Source: Tritrichomonas musculus (lineage: Eukaryota; Parabasalia; Tritrichomonadida; Tritrichomonadidae). From it: a stretch of 64,000 nt of DNA. The notes under the pieces are model-generated. The model had not been told where the DNA came from. It did no database searches and saw only the letters and a program-made list of their open reading frames with translations. Every line of letters begins with the position of its first letter. Position 1 is the stretch's first letter. Both the position numbers and the translations under genes were made by a program. Location: the NCBI GenBank assembly GCA_039105265.1, contig JAPFFF010000006.1:3038001-3102000 (forward strand). Direction: 5' to 3'. Shown piece by piece: positions 20,078-31,546 of this stretch.

Positions 20078-20594
20078 AACTATCATTTTAATTCAAAAAA
20101 AAAAAACTGTTGAAAAAACAGGTTTCCCATAAAAATCTATATTTTTTTTGCTCAGTATTTTTTTTTATCTCAAAAATGTTTATCAGATATGAAGGAACTG
20201 TGGGGGGAGACTGAAGTGCATTAATCTATATTTTCACGATGTTGATCAGTTAAGTTCCTCCTCTTTTATATATCAAGTCTTCTCCAAATCCTAAAAAAAT
20301 TCCGAATTTATATTTGTTTTTTCTTTTTTTCTGGTATTAGTATATTTTTTGTTTGCTAAATTTAAAAATAAGACGTATAAATTGTATTTGGGCTATTCGT
20401 TTACTTCAAAAACCAATGATATCATAATCATAGCCACCAAAGTTTACAAGACTTGAAGACAGCGCTTTTATATATGATGGTGGTTTTATTTATTTAGAAG
20501 AGAATATTTAAAAATTTTTGCATATTTGATTAATATAATAATAAAAATGATTTGAATAAATGAATTTTTAATTATTTAAATAGAAAATAATTGA
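20078..20594. other. Intergenic DNA with a G-rich island
   Basis: Mostly AT-rich. Positions 20189-20265 stand out by base composition (a GGGGGGAG run and AAGTTCCTCCTC). AGGAACT near 20193 can pair with AGTTCCT near 20253. It could be an unannotated small RNA or the end of a mobile element; no family was recognised. Confidence 0.35.
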
Positions 20595-22235
20595 TTAATC
20601 ACTATCACTATTGAAAAGACTACCTACAGCGACAGTTGCTGCAACTGTTGCCACAGGTGCGGCGATAACGGCCGCAGCATATGCAGCACCAAGAATTAAA
20701 CCACCTCCACCACCGCGTTTTCTTTGGGCTTCTCTTCTCTCTTCTTCAATTTTGCACTCGCATTTATATGCATATTGGCGGGACTCCACAGTATCACATT
20801 TTCTGAAATAATCTAATGCGCAATAATAATTATGATCATTGAAGAGGCATTTTCCATAGAGAAATGAGTATGATGCACTTTCAGGATCTTTACTATCAGC
20901 AATTCGTACAACTAAATGACTATGGAATTCGTTAGGTCCACCTTCGCCTTTAATGCACATTTGAATGTAATTTTTAGTTCAATTTTCGTCAGTTCTATCT
21001 TCTAAATATGTTACACTTTCATATAAAAGCCGAGCATTTTCCAAGTTTTGAGGTAAATATGTTCCACTATAAAAAGAACCAGCTACTCTTGAAAGTCCAT
21101 CATATGTGAAAAAGCGATAATATTCCATAAGTATATATTCAGCTCTTTTTATATCTGATTGAATTTTTCTTTCTTCACAGCCGAATGCATAAAGAATGCA
21201 AATTTTATATGCTCATTTGGATCGAAATTAATGGCCTTATCCAGCCACATCATTGATTCATCACTCTCTTTTAATGTCCCCATTTTGAAGCAGTCATGAG
21301 CATTATCTAAATGAATTGCAGATTCCGACAAATATTTCTTCGCCATTTGCAAATTGAAATATTCGTCCATGTAAAAAATGTTACCACGATAATGACATGA
21401 TGAATAATTATGTCGATCAGCCGCATATTTAAGATATGGAATTGATTTAATATAATGCTTCAAAGTATAATGAACGAATCCATAATGAAAATTGGCCAAT
21501 GATGATCCATTGTTGGCAGCATATTTAAGGCCAACCATTGCCATTGGTGACAAAAAGGAACGATCATTTTTCCAAAAGTAAATGTTATAAACAATGATTC
21601 CATATTATATATCTTTAATTGCTGCCAATTTGACATCTTCTGCAGTGTAATTATCACTAAGAATGTTATGAATAGATGATAAACAATTATGAAAATCACT
21701 TGCATATTTTGGCCTGTAATTTGTGTACATAGTTAAGTAATTATATGCATATTTGGACTTAGATTTATCAATTACTAAATGTCCTTTTTCTGGATTCTTT
21801 TCACATCCAATTCCTTGTGATAAAGCTATTCCATATTTGTACATTCCACTCTTGCTCTTTAATAAGGCTGCTTTCTTGTAATAATGATAAGCTTTATCTT
21901 TATTGAATGAAGGATCTGAAATGAAATGAAGATCACCAAGAATTTTATATGCAGTTCCCCAATTAATTGCAATCATATGGGACAATAAACGATAAGCTTC
22001 CTCTTCATCTTCATTAATGTATAATCCTGAAAATAAATGCAAAATTGTTTCTTTAATTGCTGAAAAAATTTTAAGATTGGTTGCAAGATGAAGATGATAA
22101 GCATATTTCTTTAGGTCTCTCATTTTATAATTTCGTGCTAATTGATAATTATTTCATGGATTATATTCATTATCATCTTGAACTTCAAAACAATCACTAA
22201 TGATATCTTCATTTTTTTGCAAATTTTTAACTTTG
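20595..22235 (-). pseudogene. Broken Sel1-repeat protein gene
   Basis: Minus-strand coding continues over about 1.6 kb with few lesions. The N-terminal part encodes EDIISDCFEVQDDNEYNP, an in-frame TGA (22154-22156), and a stretch with AYHYYKKAALLKSKSGMYKYG. There is an in-frame TAA at 21605-21607. The same frame then continues with AMVGLKYAANNGSSLANFHY and MAKKYLSESA, both Sel1-like helical hairpins. A one-base frameshift near 21150-21180 precedes a frame with a TGA at 20979-20981. The C-terminus has a GGGGG run and an Ala/Val-rich stretch that could be a membrane helix. Sel1 proteins act as ER or signalling adaptors. Two of the three stops are TGA, and the first sits where Trp would be plausible, but stop reassignment is unlikely here. 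Confidence 0.75.
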
Positions 22236-22239
22236 TATT

Positions 22240-22843
22240 ATTTTTTTACAACTTTCTTATAAAATCATCTTATTAATCATTTATATCATATAAAATATCA
22301 TATATTTGCTTTTTGTTTGGTATAAATTGGAATTTATTGCCTAATAAAGTTGGACATAGCCATTATAAATTATACAAGATATGTAATTTTTTTGATGATT
22401 TGATGAAATTTGGCTCCAAAACATAAAATATCCTATTTAATTTTGATCATCATTAGAAATTTATGTTTCTAAAAAATTAACTTAAATCAGTAAATCATAT
22501 TTCTGCTACGAAAAATGTAGTGCACCAAATTCAATAAAATTTATCCATCAGAAAATACATATATAATAACGATGATTTTATCAATATTTCAAAAATTTGT
22601 TATGAAATTGGAGTGAAAAGACGGGTTTGAAATTGAGAGGAAATCATGTAAAGTTCTCAATTCTGATTTTAAAAAACATAAATTTCTCATTTAAAATAAT
22701 AATTATAATAAATCTAATATATCAAAAGTTTTATTATATTTGTTCTTAATAAAAATTCAAACGATAAATATAAAATCTTCAAAATCAATCGTTTTCCTAA
22801 ATCAAAATTTTGAAAAAAAATTATAAACGTTTTAGTGTCTACC

Positions 22844-22884
<41 letters not shown>

Positions 22885-23033
22885 ATCCATTTTCAAAAGG
22901 TTTAAAAAAATTTTGAAGAACTGGAAAATGTATCTTCTAAGACATCAATGGATATTAAAGAATTTTGTCTCTTAACAAAATATTTATAAATGATTGGAAG
23001 AACGAATTTATATTAAAAAGTCTGTCATTTATT
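22240..23033. other. AT-rich intergenic DNA with a 36-base poly(A) run
   Basis: A run of 36 A spans 22848-22883. No gene was recognised. This interval is downstream of the VPS13-like gene, which ends at 23034 on the minus strand. Confidence 0.6.
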
Positions 23034-26000
23034 TCAATCTCGTGGAACTAATTCAAATTTTTCCCATCCTTTAGCATTACTCCTATTTGCATATAACTTA
23101 GAGAATTTATTTCTATCTGCAGAAACATATTGTCCTGTTTTCATTGATATGAAATTATAGCAATTATCATTAATTTTATTTACACTAAATTTTTCATTTC
23201 TTGCAATTTTGCTTTCAGAAGCAAAAAGTTTTGAGCTGTTTCCAACTGTTACATATTTTTTATTTTTCATTGATAAAAATGAAATTGTTCCGTCATCATT
23301 GTTTGTTATCTTGAATTTTTCCCAGCCTTTTGCAGTGCCTCTGTTAGCAATCAACGGCATTGATTCTTTATCATTTGTTACAAATTTTCCATTTGAACTT
23401 TTAAGACTATAAAAACCATCTTTAATGATGCATTTTGTTTGTTGTTGCACTTCCTTTTCTTTGACTTCATTCTCACTTGCTGCTGATAAATCAGTTGATG
23501 CAATTTTAGTCATGCTTGATGAATTGCTATTATAGTTATTATAATAACTTCTTGAAACGATGATTTTGGTTGCAATTTCAGCTATTTCATGTGATTGGCA
23601 CTTGATATCAAATCCGTTTTCATCTTTGAATTTAATTATCAAGATATCATCGTATGGATTAACTTTTTCAATGTCTGCAATATTTCGTAATTTGCTTACT
23701 TGGTACTTTTTAGATGGATTTTTCTTTTGATCATTTGGAACTAAGAAAACAATGAATGATTCACTGATTCCAATATATTTGTCATCACCATTTATAAAGT
23801 AAACTAGCTTATCATTATAATTCTTTGCATATCGTTGATATTGGAGCTGGCATACAGCACTAATATTATCATATTCTTGAACTTGCATATTATTAAAGAC
23901 ACGAGGAAATCTCATTAAATCACGAGATTCACTTCTTGAATTTTTAACTTCATCAATGATTCCTGCTCCAGCATCAATTAAGCCTGCCATTGGATCTGTA
24001 ATAATGCCACCAACGCCTTTCCCTAGTCCTACAAAGAATCCTTTTGCACCATCTTTTTTAAGCCCTTTTACTGGCTTCATTACAACTCCAGTAACACCAT
24101 TCAATATGCCTTTACCGAAAGATTGAAAACTTCTTTGAATGACTTTTCCTTTTTCTTGGTTGAATGAAACATCAATCTTTGATGAATCACCCATTTTGTG
24201 GAATACATTTGATAATCCTTTGAATGCGAAAACAATTGTTCGAGCAGCAACAAGTCCTTTTATTGAATTTACTAATGGATTATAATAATCTTTTATCGTT
24301 TTATTGATAACTTTATTATCAGAACTAAAATCAGTCTTAGTGAATGCTTTCCTATCGATTTCAACATTAGAAACAGTTGGAATGTAATTCAATAGAAACT
24401 CATATGGAAATGGATGAAATGTTGGTCTACCTGTCTGACTTGATGCTGATGCATTGATACTCACTTTATCAATATAAATTTTCTTAATCAAAATAGGAAT
24501 GGATGATTGATTTGATGTTGCTTTAACATCAGCTTTTTCATCTTTTTGCTTCATTTTTATTGTTGTAAAGAAGTTGAAAAGTTCAGCAACATAATTTACA
24601 TCAATGTAAAATGTCAATGGTTTCATCTTCAATTCAATGAGATCAAATATCATGTTTGCGTTCTCTTTGATTACTTTTAATGATAAAAATGGTGGATCCG
24701 AATTGAAAACGGCCACAGGAACAAGTGTATCAGGATACATGTCATCTATTTGAAACATATCGATTTGGAGATCCATTTCAACAGTGTCTTTGGTAAATTG
24801 GCATTTAATTGCTGTGTTTTGGAAACCAATCAAGGCCAATTCTCTCATTTCATCGTCTATTAAATTCAACGAAATAAATGGAATTACTAATCCAAATGAA
24901 ATTTCATGTGTAGCAAATAAATTAAAATGATTTGGTTTGTTTTCTATTTCATTAGAAACAATAATTAAATGAGAGCCGTTTTCAAGACAAACAAGTTTGA
25001 AATAAATGTCAATTTTATTGTTTTCAAAAACAATTGTTTTTTGTGTTGGTTCTGTGAACTTGGTTAAATCAACTTCAAATTCTTGATCATAACAATTAAT
25101 GGTCAATTTCTGACCAACCAGATCTCTTGCACTAATAATTGATGTTGACATTGGCTTAACAATATTTTTTGATCTAAAACCACAATTAACAGCAATATCG
25201 ACTTTTTCTGATTCATTTTTTTCACCAAGAAGATTTGTTAAAACAAGTGGCTGTGGAAAAACCAAATTTTTAATTACAATGATATAGCCAGCAAGAGTTG
25301 ATGATGTTTGAAAATCAACGGAAAGAATAGTTTGGCCATCTTTTTGTGAATTATATTGATTCATGAACAAAGTAGCAAATTGATTTCGATTTTCTAAAGT
25401 GTTTTGTAAATTGATGTGCTTTATTTCTTTACAATTATCAATGTTGAACATGAAATCCAACTCAGGTGTTACCAATAAAATAGGTTTAGTTTGCTCAGGA
25501 TCAATGACAAGTTGACAATTTTCTTCTATTATTGAATTGCATTCAATTGGTTGTAAATGAAGTTTTTCAATTGATTCATTTTGAATATAAATGAGATGAT
25601 CAATTTTGAAGTAAACTATGCCTGTTGCGCCAATTGAGAAGTGTAAAGCAATTGGAATACAAAGATTACTTGAAAGTGACTTAAGTAATATTTCTTTATG
25701 TCCAATAGTTGTATCAAAAAGTTCACTTTTTTCATAACCTTCAATCTGAATTGAAAGTTGAATTTTGTTGTCTTTGAAAAAGTCAGGAGGTCCAATGAAA
25801 TCTTCCGTACTTTTATCTTTAAGGGTAAGAATCAGATTATTTTGGAAGTCAAATATTGAAACAGGAAGATTAGTTAAATTTTTAACTAAAAGAGGAGGTT
25901 GAAGTGAAATGATATCATTTTCAAATCTGAGTGCAAAAGCTGAATTTGGCGTGAAATTGACAGGAATAAAAGTGTTATTTTTAAGAGTCAATCTTGTTCC

Positions 26001-29000
26001 TTGTGAAATATGGCCATTGGCCTCAATGTAGAAACTAAAAGATGAATCGAAGCCATTACGATTTAAATATTCCGTTGACTTTCCAGGAATTGTCACCTTT
26101 TGATTTTGTGCATCAACAATGAAATCAATTGGCATATCATAGTTGTTACGAATTCTATAATTTGGTGTTAGAGTAAACATGACAACTCCTCGTTTCTTTG
26201 AGAACTTAATTGACAAGAAGAAATAATATGTTTTATCTTCTACATAAACTGGTAGATACAGTCTCCTCTTATCTTTCAAGTTAAACAAGTTAATGGCTTG
26301 TGGAGCTGTCTGTGGTTTCTTGCCATAAATTCCAAATTCAGCAGCAATATTATCAAGTGGAGTAATCGAATTACTTATTAATTCAACAACTTTCCCAGAG
26401 TGCTTTTCTTGATAAAAAAGGTTGACATTACTTCTGTTTTTGAAAAGAAGAGGAGAATTGATTGAGATATGACGTTCTTTCCCTTTGGTGAAAATTGAAA
26501 CAGAATATTTATTACTAATAAATTGAGGTGAATAAAAGTTTAATGGATCGATGTCTGTTTCCATTAATTTGAACGGTTGAGTCTTTTTTAATATTGAAAA
26601 GCATTGTGGAGGAACTAACAAATTATCATTTGGATCATTGAAAACAAGTTCGCATATTTCAGGCGTGTTGTTTTCTATCAAAAAGTTAGGTAAAATGCAT
26701 TGAGAATTGAGTGGTTGTCTTTCAAATTGAAACTGACAAATTTGATTCAAAATTGCATGTGAAAGGATCAAATTCAATTTGTTTTTGATTTCAAAATTAT
26801 AATGTTTAGTGTCAGTATAAGATAAAAATATTTGCAATGGCTCCAACAACAAATCCCATTTTTGTGTGCTTTTGTTGAATATATCAATGTGAAAGCCAAG
26901 AAGGATGAAATAGTTTTCTTTTGTCAATGTAACATTAATCGTATTTGGATCAACAGAAAGTCTAATAAATGGAAATGAAATCTGTGTAGTTCTATTATCT
27001 TCGCATAGTTCCAAAATAATTTGATCAGTATTAATGCATACTTTCTTAATTTGATTAGAATCATCTGATTTTTCAGTCTCTTCAGCAGGTTTTGAATAAT
27101 CAAGTTGATGAGAAAAGTTTGAATACAAATTCATAATCTTGTTAGCAAAATTCATCACATCAATTACATCGGATGAGCTTATGTATGCATTTGTTTTATT
27201 TAATGTAAAAAGCAATGTATTTTCCTTAGTTCCGAATTCAAGTGTTAAGTTTTCAAAAATCGGAGCAAAATTAGCATCTTTCTCACTGAAAGATAAACTT
27301 ATATCTGTGAGAAAGAGGTAATTATTTAATTCACTTGTTGTAAATAATCCATTGAAATGAGAATTAAGCTTAAGATCATTATCAATGAGAACAATATCGA
27401 CATGCGATATATTTATTGTCATTTCGGATGACTTTTCTGTTTCTTTTTTCTCTTCCTCTTCTGGTTTAGTAGAAATGTTTGTATCATCAAGGAAAGATGA
27501 CAATATTTGTGCAATTATGGATGATTTAAGTAATGATAAAATCAATTCAGGAATCATATATGAATTGACATCAAACAGAATACTGAAATCATTTATTGTT
27601 GTGTCGATTTTGTTTTCATCTGTTTTAAGAATGATGAATGGATTGTTCAATGATTCGCCATCATTTTGTTTCAATGGCATTAATTCAATATTTTTTCTAT
27701 TTTCTGCAATATCAAAAATGGTTAAACCATCAAAGAACAATGAAATTGAATCACCCATCAAAACATAAAAATTATTAATTGTTGCAGTTAGTCGTTTTTT
27801 CCATTCAAAATTGAATGTTGGCATTTTAAGCAGCATATTTTGTTTTCCATTTGATTGTTTTTCTCCAACTTCGCCAAATGTAATAGAATCCAGTTTAAGT
27901 GTAAGCTCAACATCATCTTTGAATTTATTAATTGCAGGCAAAATTACTTTGAATGTTGGCTTGAGTAATTGGAATTCAACTGAATTGGACATTACAGATT
28001 CCATTATGTCTATATCAGCTTCATTAGTGGCTGGTTGTTGTTCTGGCTGAGGTAGATACATCAATGCTTTTAGATCAGCACTTTTGAAAAAGTTCAAAGT
28101 TGATTCAAGCCAACCAAAATCAATGATGATTGTTGGTGAATTAATAGACATGCTCATTTTCATCGCTTTATCAAAGAATAGTGTGTATTGACACACAATT
28201 GCGTTATTTTCTTTAAGAAAATGATCTGTAGATTCTGTTTCATTCACATCAAAGAAAATGTACTTGTTATCAAGTGAATTACATATAATGTTTTGAATGC
28301 GAAGATTAAGTCCTAAGCCGTTTGAGCCAACAGTTATTTGTGTTTCAAAGTTGATAATCTCAAATTTTCCAACAGTAACAAGCTCCAATGAAACATTATT
28401 AAATACAATTGACACTTTTGTTGCATAATTTGTTGAAAGGCTTTCCATGTTCAAATTATCAATGTAGTTGTTCTTTGGCTGCTCTGTTTTTTGTGTTATT
28501 GTTTTTTCTGGCTCCTTTTGTTCGAAATCTTGTGATAGTTTCAGTAGTTGAGTAACACCTGATACAATTTCACTATATGTTTCTTTATTAAAAACAACTG
28601 CTATTGACGATATATTCAAAGCAATTCTGAACTTATCTAGCCACTCTACTGGAACAATAATTGATCCAAAATTAAAATCAATTGTAACCGGCTTTAATAC
28701 TTCATATTCGCCAAGTCCAATTGTGAAATCGGTGCATTTGAGTAGATAATTGATATACAATGTTTCAACTTGATCATGGAGTCTTTCATGAATTGGAAAA
28801 GACTCAAAATTGATCTCTTTCATTTTGAATGATAATCTGGCTCCTTGAATTTGAACTGTTGGTGCTAGTAACTTCATCTTTATCTTAATAAACGGATATT
28901 CGTCACATTTCTTTTGTAGTATCATGTCGGAATATTGGCCTTTTCGAATCATATATGGGGTTGATTTGTTTGCTTCTTCGGTCATTACATCAGCAATTGT

Positions 29001-30665
29001 TTGTGTGAAAGAAAAATAGTTCGATGATGGACATTTCTTGAATCCATTATCATAAAGCATCAACTTTAATTTATATAAAAATTTAAGATCAACGTTAATA
29101 AATGGCTCAGAAGCAATTATATCAACATGTTCTTCTTTTGTATTAGGAGTAGCTTTGTAATTGAGTTCAATTGATGATCGATCTTTTGAATTTTGTTGGA
29201 AAATGATTTTTTCTTTAGAATAAATCTTCATTGTCTTGCAAACGAAAGCAAAACTTATAGATTTGTCTAATGACTGATTGAACTTACTGTCTAGGTTATG
29301 AGCAGCAAAAGATAGAATTGGTTTTTCATCACTTGGATTTTCAAATACTTTTACTTTGATTTTATTAATTAACAAAGAAATGTCAGTACTTGTTTCATAT
29401 GCATTTGTATTTGTTAACAATTCTAAGTCACTTTTATCAACTTCAAGCTTTGATTGATCTTCCTTTTCTTTATTAATTTTATGATTTGAATAATTGCGTA
29501 AAAATAGAATCGCATTTAAAGGCAGTTTGTCTTCAATTCCTTTGAGAACTTTATAGTTTGAATTCTTTTTGAAATCTTGGTAACTCATTGATTGTTGGAT
29601 CTTCCAAATGTTGTAATATTTAGCTCTTGTTTTTAATATAAGAATTGATTCTTGAATGTTTATTCGATTTGGATATCTCTTCTCAATTGTGCATTGATGT
29701 AAAAACTGCCACCAATTTAGAGCCACTTTTTTCTCTTCAATTTCATCGTCATCAAATGGTGGACGGTTAGGACGACCTAAAAGTGAATATTTTTGACGTA
29801 ATTGGAACAAGTTGTATTGGAACAGATATTCACCAAAGACTGTCATTTGTCTTTGGCTTAATTTAAAGCAAATTTGATCGATTTGGTTGGCCATTTTTGA
29901 GAATGTTTGTAATTGATATTTTGTTATAATGTAATCAGTAGAGAATGAAAAAGAATCCAAAATATATTCGTGCTTTTCTTGATGTCTCTTTGTCAAGTAT
30001 TCATCGATCTGTTCTTTGGTTGCTGGTTGGTCCAAATGTTCAGGTTGTGGATCTGCATAAATTGAAAAGCCTTGTATTTTGATTCGCTTGCCTATGTTAG
30101 CATCTGGCTGGACGAATGTTTGATTTCCGTTTTCATTTATCGAAAAGCACTCAATTTGATCACACATAATACCAATAGCAAAGCATGTATTTGGATCTGG
30201 TGTGTCTATTTCGACTCGTATATGAATGTCTTTCACATGAACAATTATATTAGATATGATTTGAGAAATTGTACCTTGAAATAACGCGCTTTTTGATTTT
30301 TCATCACCTAAACCTGCTTCTTCTAACTCTTTTAAAACTTTTTCTTTTATCTCTAATTCTGATTTTAGCTTCACATCTTTAGTAAAATTAGCAATAATGT
30401 GAATGCCATCGATTTCGATGACGCATGGTTGTTTTTTTAATGACTGCCAAGGGAAATGGAGTTTAATTGATTGGATTATCCCACTGGTTACAGTAAATGG
30501 TAGATGATGTATTGATAATGCTGTTGATTTAATTGATACATTATTTAGCTCAGCCTTTCCGGTTGTTAAGGCCAATTTAATTTGTGATCCATCAATTGGA
30601 TTGATGTAATTATCAAGATAATAAGAAAGAACTTTTAATGCTATCTTTTCAAATATTGACGGCAT
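23034..30665 (-). CDS. VPS13-like bridge lipid-transfer protein with fascin-like tail
   Basis: 2,543 residues. Residues 1-115 form the N-terminal chorein domain: MPSIFEKIALKVLSYYLDNY, then INPIDGSQIKLALTTGKAEL and an LPFTVTSGIIQSIKLHFPW stretch. The middle is a long chain of strand-rich repeats forming the lipid groove. About 1400-1900 holds the adaptor-binding (VAB) region, with LFKNRSNVNLFY and LPVYVEDKTYYF. About 2160-2235 is the conserved C-terminal segment (GKGILNGVTGVVMKPVKG, GVGGIITDPMAGLIDAG), and about 2280-2380 is the PH-like domain. Residues about 2415-2543 are two fascin-type trefoil units, each with a GKFVT- or GQYVS-like start and an ending resembling NRGTAKGWEKF. VPS13 proteins move lipids at organelle contact sites; the trefoil may add actin or glycan binding. 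Slightly shorter than yeast Vps13 (about 3,100). The nearest neighbour, U1-70K, is divergent. Confidence 0.93.
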   Translation of the reverse strand: MPSIFEKIALKVLSYYLDNYINPIDGSQIKLALTTGKAELNNVSIKSTALSIHHLPFTVTSGIIQSIKLHFPWQSLKKQPCVIEIDGIHIIANFTKDVKLKSELEIKEKVLKELEEAGLGDEKSKSALFQGTISQIISNIIVHVKDIHIRVEIDTPDPNTCFAIGIMCDQIECFSINENGNQTFVQPDANIGKRIKIQGFSIYADPQPEHLDQPATKEQIDEYLTKRHQEKHEYILDSFSFSTDYIITKYQLQTFSKMANQIDQICFKLSQRQMTVFGEYLFQYNLFQLRQKYSLLGRPNRPPFDDDEIEEKKVALNWWQFLHQCTIEKRYPNRINIQESILILKTRAKYYNIWKIQQSMSYQDFKKNSNYKVLKGIEDKLPLNAILFLRNYSNHKINKEKEDQSKLEVDKSDLELLTNTNAYETSTDISLLINKIKVKVFENPSDEKPILSFAAHNLDSKFNQSLDKSISFAFVCKTMKIYSKEKIIFQQNSKDRSSIELNYKATPNTKEEHVDIIASEPFINVDLKFLYKLKLMLYDNGFKKCPSSNYFSFTQTIADVMTEEANKSTPYMIRKGQYSDMILQKKCDEYPFIKIKMKLLAPTVQIQGARLSFKMKEINFESFPIHERLHDQVETLYINYLLKCTDFTIGLGEYEVLKPVTIDFNFGSIIVPVEWLDKFRIALNISSIAVVFNKETYSEIVSGVTQLLKLSQDFEQKEPEKTITQKTEQPKNNYIDNLNMESLSTNYATKVSIVFNNVSLELVTVGKFEIINFETQITVGSNGLGLNLRIQNIICNSLDNKYIFFDVNETESTDHFLKENNAIVCQYTLFFDKAMKMSMSINSPTIIIDFGWLESTLNFFKSADLKALMYLPQPEQQPATNEADIDIMESVMSNSVEFQLLKPTFKVILPAINKFKDDVELTLKLDSITFGEVGEKQSNGKQNMLLKMPTFNFEWKKRLTATINNFYVLMGDSISLFFDGLTIFDIAENRKNIELMPLKQNDGESLNNPFIILKTDENKIDTTINDFSILFDVNSYMIPELILSLLKSSIIAQILSSFLDDTNISTKPEEEEKKETEKSSEMTINISHVDIVLIDNDLKLNSHFNGLFTTSELNNYLFLTDISLSFSEKDANFAPIFENLTLEFGTKENTLLFTLNKTNAYISSSDVIDVMNFANKIMNLYSNFSHQLDYSKPAEETEKSDDSNQIKKVCINTDQIILELCEDNRTTQISFPFIRLSVDPNTINVTLTKENYFILLGFHIDIFNKSTQKWDLLLEPLQIFLSYTDTKHYNFEIKNKLNLILSHAILNQICQFQFERQPLNSQCILPNFLIENNTPEICELVFNDPNDNLLVPPQCFSILKKTQPFKLMETDIDPLNFYSPQFISNKYSVSIFTKGKERHISINSPLLFKNRSNVNLFYQEKHSGKVVELISNSITPLDNIAAEFGIYGKKPQTAPQAINLFNLKDKRRLYLPVYVEDKTYYFFLSIKFSKKRGVVMFTLTPNYRIRNNYDMPIDFIVDAQNQKVTIPGKSTEYLNRNGFDSSFSFYIEANGHISQGTRLTLKNNTFIPVNFTPNSAFALRFENDIISLQPPLLVKNLTNLPVSIFDFQNNLILTLKDKSTEDFIGPPDFFKDNKIQLSIQIEGYEKSELFDTTIGHKEILLKSLSSNLCIPIALHFSIGATGIVYFKIDHLIYIQNESIEKLHLQPIECNSIIEENCQLVIDPEQTKPILLVTPELDFMFNIDNCKEIKHINLQNTLENRNQFATLFMNQYNSQKDGQTILSVDFQTSSTLAGYIIVIKNLVFPQPLVLTNLLGEKNESEKVDIAVNCGFRSKNIVKPMSTSIISARDLVGQKLTINCYDQEFEVDLTKFTEPTQKTIVFENNKIDIYFKLVCLENGSHLIIVSNEIENKPNHFNLFATHEISFGLVIPFISLNLIDDEMRELALIGFQNTAIKCQFTKDTVEMDLQIDMFQIDDMYPDTLVPVAVFNSDPPFLSLKVIKENANMIFDLIELKMKPLTFYIDVNYVAELFNFFTTIKMKQKDEKADVKATSNQSSIPILIKKIYIDKVSINASASSQTGRPTFHPFPYEFLLNYIPTVSNVEIDRKAFTKTDFSSDNKVINKTIKDYYNPLVNSIKGLVAARTIVFAFKGLSNVFHKMGDSSKIDVSFNQEKGKVIQRSFQSFGKGILNGVTGVVMKPVKGLKKDGAKGFFVGLGKGVGGIITDPMAGLIDAGAGIIDEVKNSRSESRDLMRFPRVFNNMQVQEYDNISAVCQLQYQRYAKNYNDKLVYFINGDDKYIGISESFIVFLVPNDQKKNPSKKYQVSKLRNIADIEKVNPYDDILIIKFKDENGFDIKCQSHEIAEIATKIIVSRSYYNNYNSNSSSMTKIASTDLSAASENEVKEKEVQQQTKCIIKDGFYSLKSSNGKFVTNDKESMPLIANRGTAKGWEKFKITNNDDGTISFLSMKNKKYVTVGNSSKLFASESKIARNEKFSVNKINDNCYNFISMKTGQYVSADRNKFSKLYANRSNAKGWEKFELVPRD

Positions 30666-30669
30666 TGAT

Positions 30670-30675
30670 TAGTGA
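30670..30675 (-). promoter_or_regulatory. Putative Initiator of the VPS13-like gene
   Basis: On the minus strand TCACTA matches TCA(+1)Py(T/A), with +1 eight bases before the ATG. This spacing is normal for trichomonad Initiators. Confidence 0.5.
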
Positions 30676-31526
30676 TAAGTAACCGAGTAGTTATTAAGGA
30701 TTTCAAATAATTGAATAAAATTGAATAAAGCATTGAAAGTTTAATCACTTTAATCAAAAAGCAATTTATCTACATTTTATAGCATTTGAAGATAATTAAA
30801 GCAATAAACTTCAATTGAACATTTAATTTGAATATGATTAAATTTTGAATGTTTTTTTTTCAATTGAACTCATAGAATTTGTTAGAATCATTCTGGATTT
30901 TAAATAGTTCAGAATCATAAAAAGTAATATCAAGTTAAATAAAAGGTTTCAGTTTTATATTTTTTATATTTAAATAATAAATTATTTTAAATATAAAATA
31001 AAAATATTTATCTGTTTTTTTCTTTGAAAAATGATAAGGTATGTTAAATATTTTTTTTATTTTTTGAATGAAGTCAGATTTAATTCAATTTTTCTTATGA
31101 AAATTTTTTTATGATAAATAGCTAATATTTTAACATTAAATTATGTTATATTTAATGGATATAAGCATATCTATTTTAGTAATGGAAAGAACATGTTAAG
31201 ACTAAAGAAAATCTGAATTATTAAAAAAAAAAAAGTATACTTAATTCTTTAAAAGTCATTTTGGTACATCATAATACAAACCTCAAACTTTATATATGTG
31301 ATTAATTCGTAAATGCATAGTAAATGTTGAAAAAAAAAGAATTTTTACAAAAATTATTGAAAATGTTTCTTGTTTTATTAATGAAAATTCCTTGAAAGGT
31401 AACTTTAATTTTATGAATAGTTTACTTCTAATTAATACTTTAATGTATGAAATTTAATGAGTTCTTTTTAAGATATTACAAAAACATACTCAAAAATTTT
31501 TTCAATAACTTATCATAATTGTTATT
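30676..31526. other. Divergent intergenic region
   Basis: About 880 bp separate the start codons of the VPS13-like gene (minus) and the U1-70K gene (plus). The region is AT-rich with no ORF or repeat. Each gene has its own Initiator-like motif close to the ATG. Confidence 0.5.
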
Positions 31527-31532
31527 TCATTT
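31527..31532 (+). promoter_or_regulatory. Putative Initiator of the U1-70K gene
   Basis: TCATTT fits TCA(+1)Py(T/A), with +1 eighteen bases before the ATG at 31547. Confidence 0.5.
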
Positions 31533-31546
31533 GGAGGATTATCAAA

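Noticed and set aside
20595-22235. TGA read as tryptophan (alternative code)
   Set aside because: Large intact genes nearby use TGG for Trp and end in TGA (VPS13-like and AMPK-like genes), and the Sel1 gene also has a TAA stop and a frameshift.
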